Positions 60,752 through 64,000 of a stretch of 64,000 nucleotides of DNA are shown piece after piece; positions within the stretch are counted from its first letter, which is position 1, and each line of letters starts with the position of its first letter. The stretch is from NCBI RefSeq assembly GCF_016654005.1, contig NZ_JAEPWN010000001.1, positions 496,001-560,000 on the forward strand, written 5' to 3'. The notes under the pieces are model-generated. The model was not told where the DNA came from, searched no databases, and saw nothing but the letters and a program-made list of their open reading frames with translations. The DNA is from Brevundimonas nasdae. GTDB taxonomy: Bacteria; Pseudomonadota; Alphaproteobacteria; Caulobacterales; Caulobacteraceae. The position numbers were made by a program, and so were the translations under genes.

Positions 60752-60763
60752 GTGAACGTTCAC
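60752..60763. promoter_or_regulatory. LacI-type operator upstream of the sugar porter
   Basis: GTGAACGTTCAC, a perfect 12-bp palindrome with central CG, 35 bases before the sugar porter start. This form (TGAACGTTCA) is typical of LacI-family operators, and a LacI-family gene lies in the same apparent operon. Confidence 0.6.
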
Positions 60764-60915
60764 AAAGCCCCATCAAGAAGCAGTCTGCACCAATTTTCGA
60801 CAGGCTGTAATCAAACGTGCGCAGGTTGTTGGGCGGGGCTGTGGCCTTGCCCGCTGCGGGCGGATGCCCAAGTGTGACGCTCGCGGCCCGAGCCGAGATT
60901 CCTGACGGAGCGTCC

Positions 60916-62118
60916 ATGACCGAAACCCTCAGCGCCAACGCGGCGCGCCGCATCGCCCTGGCGGCGCAGGGGTTCGGAAGGCCGCATCCGGCGACGGCGG
61001 GACGTCGGCAGGTCAGGGATCTGGCGGGGCGGCTGGGCGTGATCCAGATCGACAGCGTCAATGTGGTCAGCCGCACCCACTATCTGCCGCTGTTCTCGCG
61101 GCTGGGCGACTATCCGCGCGAGCACCTGGAGGCGGAGGCATGGGGGGCGAAACGGTCGCTGTTCGAATACTGGGGTCATGAGGCGTCGCTGATGCCGATG
61201 GAGACCCAGCCGCTGTTGCGCTGGCGGATGGCGCGGGCGCGTGACGGCGAGTTGTGGACGGGTCTGGCCCGGTTCGGGCGCGAGCGACGCGACTATATCG
61301 AACAGGTGCTGGCCGAGATCGAGCGGCGCGGGCCCGTGACAGGCGGTGACTTCGCTGAAGGGCCGCGCGGCGCACCCGGCTGGTGGTCCTGGTCGGACGG
61401 CAAGCGGGCGCTGGAATGGCTGTTCTGGTCCGGCTTCATCACGACGAAGACACGGCGCAATTTCGAGCGGGTCTATGATCTGATGCAGCGGGCGCTGCCG
61501 GACGCCGTGGTCAATGCGCCGACCCCGGATCACGACGAGGCGCAGCGGCGACTGATGATGATCGGCGCGCGGGCGATGGGCGTGGCGACGCTGGCGGATC
61601 TGCGCGACTATTTCCGCCTGCCTGCCGATGACGCGCGAGCGCGGCTTGGGGAATTGGTCGAGGCGGGCGAACTGACCCCGGTGACGATCAGGGAATGGCG
61701 ACATCAGGCCTATCTCGTGCCGGACGCCCGCAGGCCACGCAGGATCACGACCCAGGCCCTGTTGTCGCCGTTTGACAATCTGATCTGGCACCGTGACCGG
61801 ACGGAGCGGCTGTTCGGTCTGAAGGTGCGGCTTGAGATCTACACGCCTGCGCACAAGCGGCTGCACGGCTATTATGTGCTGCCCTTCCTGCAGGACGAGA
61901 TCCTGACGGCGCGGGTCGATCTGAAGTCGGATCGGCAGGCGGGCGAACTGCGGGTGCAGGCGGCGTGGCGCGAGCCGGAGGCGGACGCCGACACTCCAGC
62001 GCGGCTGGCGCATGAGCTGAAACGGATGGCCGGATGGCTGGGTCTGCCGGGCGGGGTGACGGTCGCCGGACGCGGTGATCTGGCCGAGGCGCTGGAAGCC
62101 GAACTGCGCCGGGCCTGA
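60916..62118 (+). CDS. Winged-helix DNA-binding protein, YcaQ-like (predicted DNA crosslink glycosylase family)
   Basis: A 400-residue protein of the HTH_42/YcaQ family. It starts 'LSANAARRIALAAQGF' and has 'LGVIQIDSVNVVSRTHYLPLFSRLGDY' (the Q-x-D-S-x-N motif), 'FEYWGHEASLMPMETQPLLRWRM' and 'LLSPFDNLIWHRDRTERLFG' (the P-F-D segment), all family hallmarks. YcaQ in E. coli unhooks interstrand crosslinks, as a glycosylase; whether this copy does so is inferred. ATG at 60916. Confidence 0.85.
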   Translation: MTETLSANAARRIALAAQGFGRPHPATAGRRQVRDLAGRLGVIQIDSVNVVSRTHYLPLFSRLGDYPREHLEAEAWGAKRSLFEYWGHEASLMPMETQPLLRWRMARARDGELWTGLARFGRERRDYIEQVLAEIERRGPVTGGDFAEGPRGAPGWWSWSDGKRALEWLFWSGFITTKTRRNFERVYDLMQRALPDAVVNAPTPDHDEAQRRLMMIGARAMGVATLADLRDYFRLPADDARARLGELVEAGELTPVTIREWRHQAYLVPDARRPRRITTQALLSPFDNLIWHRDRTERLFGLKVRLEIYTPAHKRLHGYYVLPFLQDEILTARVDLKSDRQAGELRVQAAWREPEADADTPARLAHELKRMAGWLGLPGGVTVAGRGDLAEALEAELRRA

Positions 62119-62148
62119 TCCGCGTGTTTCAGGTCCGGCGCGTCACGG

Positions 62149-63783
62149 TCAGGCCGGGGTGCGGCCGCGCTGCTCCATCGTGTCGGCGTTGCGCTCCATC
62201 TCGGCGGCGCGGGCGGGCAGGGTCCGGGACAGTTCGATCAACTGGGCGTCGGTGACGGTGTTTCCGCGTGCGCGGTTGTCGGCGATCTTCTCTGCGCGAT
62301 AGGCCGGGTTTTGCAGGCGCACCGCCTCGCGACGCATTTCGGCGGCGCCGATTCGCATCTGAACCGCGCCGTTGCGCATTTCGACGCGGGCCTGGACCAT
62401 GTGGCGTTCAGCCTCGACGCGGGCGCGTTCGCCCATGGCCGCCGCCTGCGTCGCCGTGATGCGTGCGGCGGTGGCGAGACTGTGTTGGCGGGTGGCATCG
62501 GTGCGGGCCCGGGCGGCGTCTTCACGGCGGGCCTGTGCTTCGATGCGCTGGACCTGAGCCTCCGCCCGGGCGGCGTCGGCGTCACGACGGGCCTGTTCGG
62601 CCTCACGGCGGGCCTTTGCGCGGGTCTCTGAAGGCTCGTCGATCGTCGCGTTATAGACGTACCTGTAGCTGTAGCCGGGCGCGCCGGGGGGCGGAGGGGC
62701 AGGCGGCGCCGGGGGAACAGGCGCTGTGGGCGGCGCAGGCGGGGCGGGCAGAGCGGCCCATGTCATCGGTGCGGGCGGGGGCGCAGGCGGCGCGGGCGGT
62801 ACGGGCGCTGACGGCGCCAGGGCGGCAAGTGTCAGATGAGCGGGCGGGGCGGGGGGCGTCTGCGGCGCAGGCGGAACTGGGGGAGCGGGAGGCGCGGGCG
62901 GTGCAGCCTCAACCCAGGTCTGACGACTGATCTCCAGCGCCGCCAGAGGCGTGGCGACGACGGCGAGGGCGGCGACTGTCAGGGCGACGGTCATCGGGCG
63001 GCGGCGAGCGGACGTATCGGACATGATGCAGGCGATCCTCTTTTTCAGGGATTTGGCGTCCGCCGCTATGGCTGTTGAAGCCTGAGCGGTCGTGGCGCGG
63101 GGCGAAGGGTGGGCGGCCAGGCGAACCAGGGCCTTGGCGTAGAGATGGCGATCGACGGTCTGAAGGGCGGCGGCGTCTGCGGCCTCTTCCGACCGGGCCG
63201 ACAGGTCGGCGTGCAGACGCCAGACCAGCGGGTTGAACCAGAACAGGGCCAGGGTCAGGCGCGACAGGACCAGAAACACCCAGTCGTGCCGCCGCAGGTG
63301 CGCCAGTTCGTGGGCCAGGATTGCGGGCGCGGCCTGCCGCTCTGCCAGGCTGGCTGGGTCGATCAGGATGACGCCGGGCGCGGCGCCCCAGCTAAGCGGA
63401 CTGGCGGCGTGGTCGGTCGAGACCAGCTTCGGTCTTGCGCCGCGCGTCAGGCGATCCAGATGGCTGAGCCAGGTGGGGCATTGGACGGCGCGGCCCTGGC
63501 GGGTCCAGCGGTCCAGCGTCAGCACGCCCAGCGCCAGCCGTCCCGCGATCAGCACCACGCCCAGCAGCCAGACGGCGGCGGCCAGATGCAAGGGCGAGGG
63601 CCAGGGCAGACTGCCGGACACCTCGACGCCGGGCAGGGGCGTGACCTCGCCTTGCCACATGGGCAGCGGCAGATTGGTTGTCGGCGCGACAGGCGGCAGG
63701 ACCGCCAGATTCAACGCCGGGAACAGGGCGGTGATGACCGGCAAGGCCAGCAGCAGGCAGATCGTGGCGCGAAGAATGTCCAC
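62149..63783 (-). CDS. M56 (BlaR1-like) membrane metallopeptidase with long Pro-rich linker and helical tail; N-terminus probably truncated
   Basis: A 544-residue M56 family protein. Two membrane segments (about 6-24 and 66-88) precede the peptidase domain with H-E-L-A-H (158-162) and a following membrane helix ('WVFLVLSRLTLALFWFNPLVW'). After another membrane segment (about 269-285) comes a Pro/Ala-rich linker (about 295-375), then a helical charged region. In related proteins an extra N-terminal helix precedes 'RRPAERVD'-like text. Here the frame continues upstream into a blaI remnant ('HLLTRRPAERVD'), so the GTG at 63783 is the first usable start and the first helix is missing. No penicillin-binding sensor domain is present. 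Confidence 0.8.
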   Translation of the reverse strand: MDILRATICLLLALPVITALFPALNLAVLPPVAPTTNLPLPMWQGEVTPLPGVEVSGSLPWPSPLHLAAAVWLLGVVLIAGRLALGVLTLDRWTRQGRAVQCPTWLSHLDRLTRGARPKLVSTDHAASPLSWGAAPGVILIDPASLAERQAAPAILAHELAHLRRHDWVFLVLSRLTLALFWFNPLVWRLHADLSARSEEAADAAALQTVDRHLYAKALVRLAAHPSPRATTAQASTAIAADAKSLKKRIACIMSDTSARRRPMTVALTVAALAVVATPLAALEISRQTWVEAAPPAPPAPPVPPAPQTPPAPPAHLTLAALAPSAPVPPAPPAPPPAPMTWAALPAPPAPPTAPVPPAPPAPPPPGAPGYSYRYVYNATIDEPSETRAKARREAEQARRDADAARAEAQVQRIEAQARREDAARARTDATRQHSLATAARITATQAAAMGERARVEAERHMVQARVEMRNGAVQMRIGAAEMRREAVRLQNPAYRAEKIADNRARGNTVTDAQLIELSRTLPARAAEMERNADTMEQRGRTPA

Positions 63784-63803
63784 GCGTTCGGCCGGACGGC
63801 GGG

Positions 63804-63881
63804 TCAGCAGGTGCGAACAGGCAGGGTCTCGAAGACTTCGCGTTCTCGTCGGGGCAGGGACTCGATCACGACCTTCTCCAT
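63804..63881 (-). pseudogene. blaI remnant (25 codons)
   Basis: From the ATG at 63881 the frame encodes 25 residues beginning M-E-K-V-V-I-E-S-L-P-R-R-E-R-E-V-F-E-T-L and then stops at 63804. That matches the start of a BlaI/MecI winged helix, which should continue for about 120 residues. Right after the break the sequence is in frame with the M56 gene ('HLLTRRPAERV'). A deletion that removed most of blaI and the first part of the M56 gene explains both. The operators in front remain intact. Confidence 0.65.
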
Positions 63882-63886
63882 GTTCG

Positions 63887-63912
63887 CTACATTTGTAGCG
63901 CTACATGTGTAG
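63887..63912. promoter_or_regulatory. Tandem BlaI/MecI-type operators
   Basis: Two dyads of the form CTACA-N2-TGTAG: CTACATTTGTAG (63887-63898) and CTACATGTGTAG (63901-63912), separated by CG. This is the BlaI/MecI/CopY-type TACA-N2-TGTA operator in tandem, 5 bases before the blaI start codon. The 88 bases after it to the window end show no clear gene. Confidence 0.82.
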
Positions 63913-64000
63913 CGGATTGAGGCGCGAATGAGGCGAAGACATGAACTCGCGGTAGGGTGGCCGGCTCGCTTCGCCTGAATGACGAAAGAAGAGGCGGTTA

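Noticed and set aside
1..64000. CRISPR arrays, insertion sequences, prophage or integrase genes
   Set aside because: No regularly spaced repeats, transposase or integrase motifs were seen; the genes form ordinary chromosomal operons.
63913..64000. Possible gene start at the right edge of the window
   Set aside because: Only 88 bases with no clear start, ribosome site or conserved protein segment.

Overview
This 64 kb window is high-GC chromosomal DNA from an alphaproteobacterium of the Caulobacterales, most likely Brevundimonas or a close relative. The main evidence is Caulobacter-style flagellar gene order (fliF-fliG-flbE-fliN-flbD next to flhA; divergent flgF-flgG-flgA-flgH and fliL-fliM), CtrA-like boxes and a sigma-54 promoter in the expected places, and many Caulobacteraceae-type housekeeping genes. 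No prophage, transposase, integrase or CRISPR array is visible.

Layout. 1-6.8 kb: the end of a glutathione transferase, an acetyltransferase, a serine beta-lactamase-like hydrolase, a lipoprotein, a thioesterase, a small DUF3253 protein, an iron-sulfur type uracil-DNA glycosylase, a lipoprotein hydrolase and a Leu/Phe/Val dehydrogenase. 6.8-15.1 kb: early flagellar operon fliF-fliG-flbE-fliN-flbD, a class A beta-lactamase gene, then flhA, all tightly spaced. 15.2-18.2 kb: three overlapping signalling genes (CHASE3 kinase, single-domain receiver, receiver-kinase). 18.2-25.6 kb: Nudix, CsbD, a VWA protein, a phosphatase, then xseB-csaA-ispA-dxs (start of isoprenoid synthesis). 25.6-33.3 kb: uronate catabolism (kdgK, kduD, kduI, LacI regulator, a hydratase, an ExuT-like transporter) and another MFS transporter. 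33.4-37.1 kb: RHH regulator, PspA, YqiJ-like and flotillin genes, probably a membrane-integrity operon. 37.2-43.4 kb: NYN protein, LysR regulator, and assimilatory sulfate reduction (cysG, DUF2849, cysI, a DUF934-CysH fusion), followed by cysK. 44.6-48 kb: DUF885 peptidase-like protein and three tandem related secreted proteins. 48-54.3 kb: flagellar rod and ring genes divergent from fliL-fliM-DUF6468-motE. 54.4-64 kb: DUF3297, an M28 peptidase, a tRNA-Leu gene interrupted by a group I intron, two sugar transporters around a LacI regulator, a YcaQ-like protein, and a damaged blaI/M56 pair behind intact tandem operators.

The most notable items are: (1) a 214-nt group I intron inside tRNA-Leu(UAA), of the type best known from cyanobacteria; (2) a Tat-type lipoprotein class A beta-lactamase built into the flagellar operon and overlapping flhA; (3) a blaI remnant of 25 codons joined to an M56 gene that seems to have lost its first membrane helix; (4) a shared operator that links the two halves of the uronate locus; (5) paired CtrA and FlbD-like elements at both flagellar promoters; (6) the DUF934-CysH fusion; and (7) a tandem family of small two-cysteine secreted proteins, one of which seems to start at CTG. 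All family assignments are from reading the sequence and remembered family knowledge; no database search was run.
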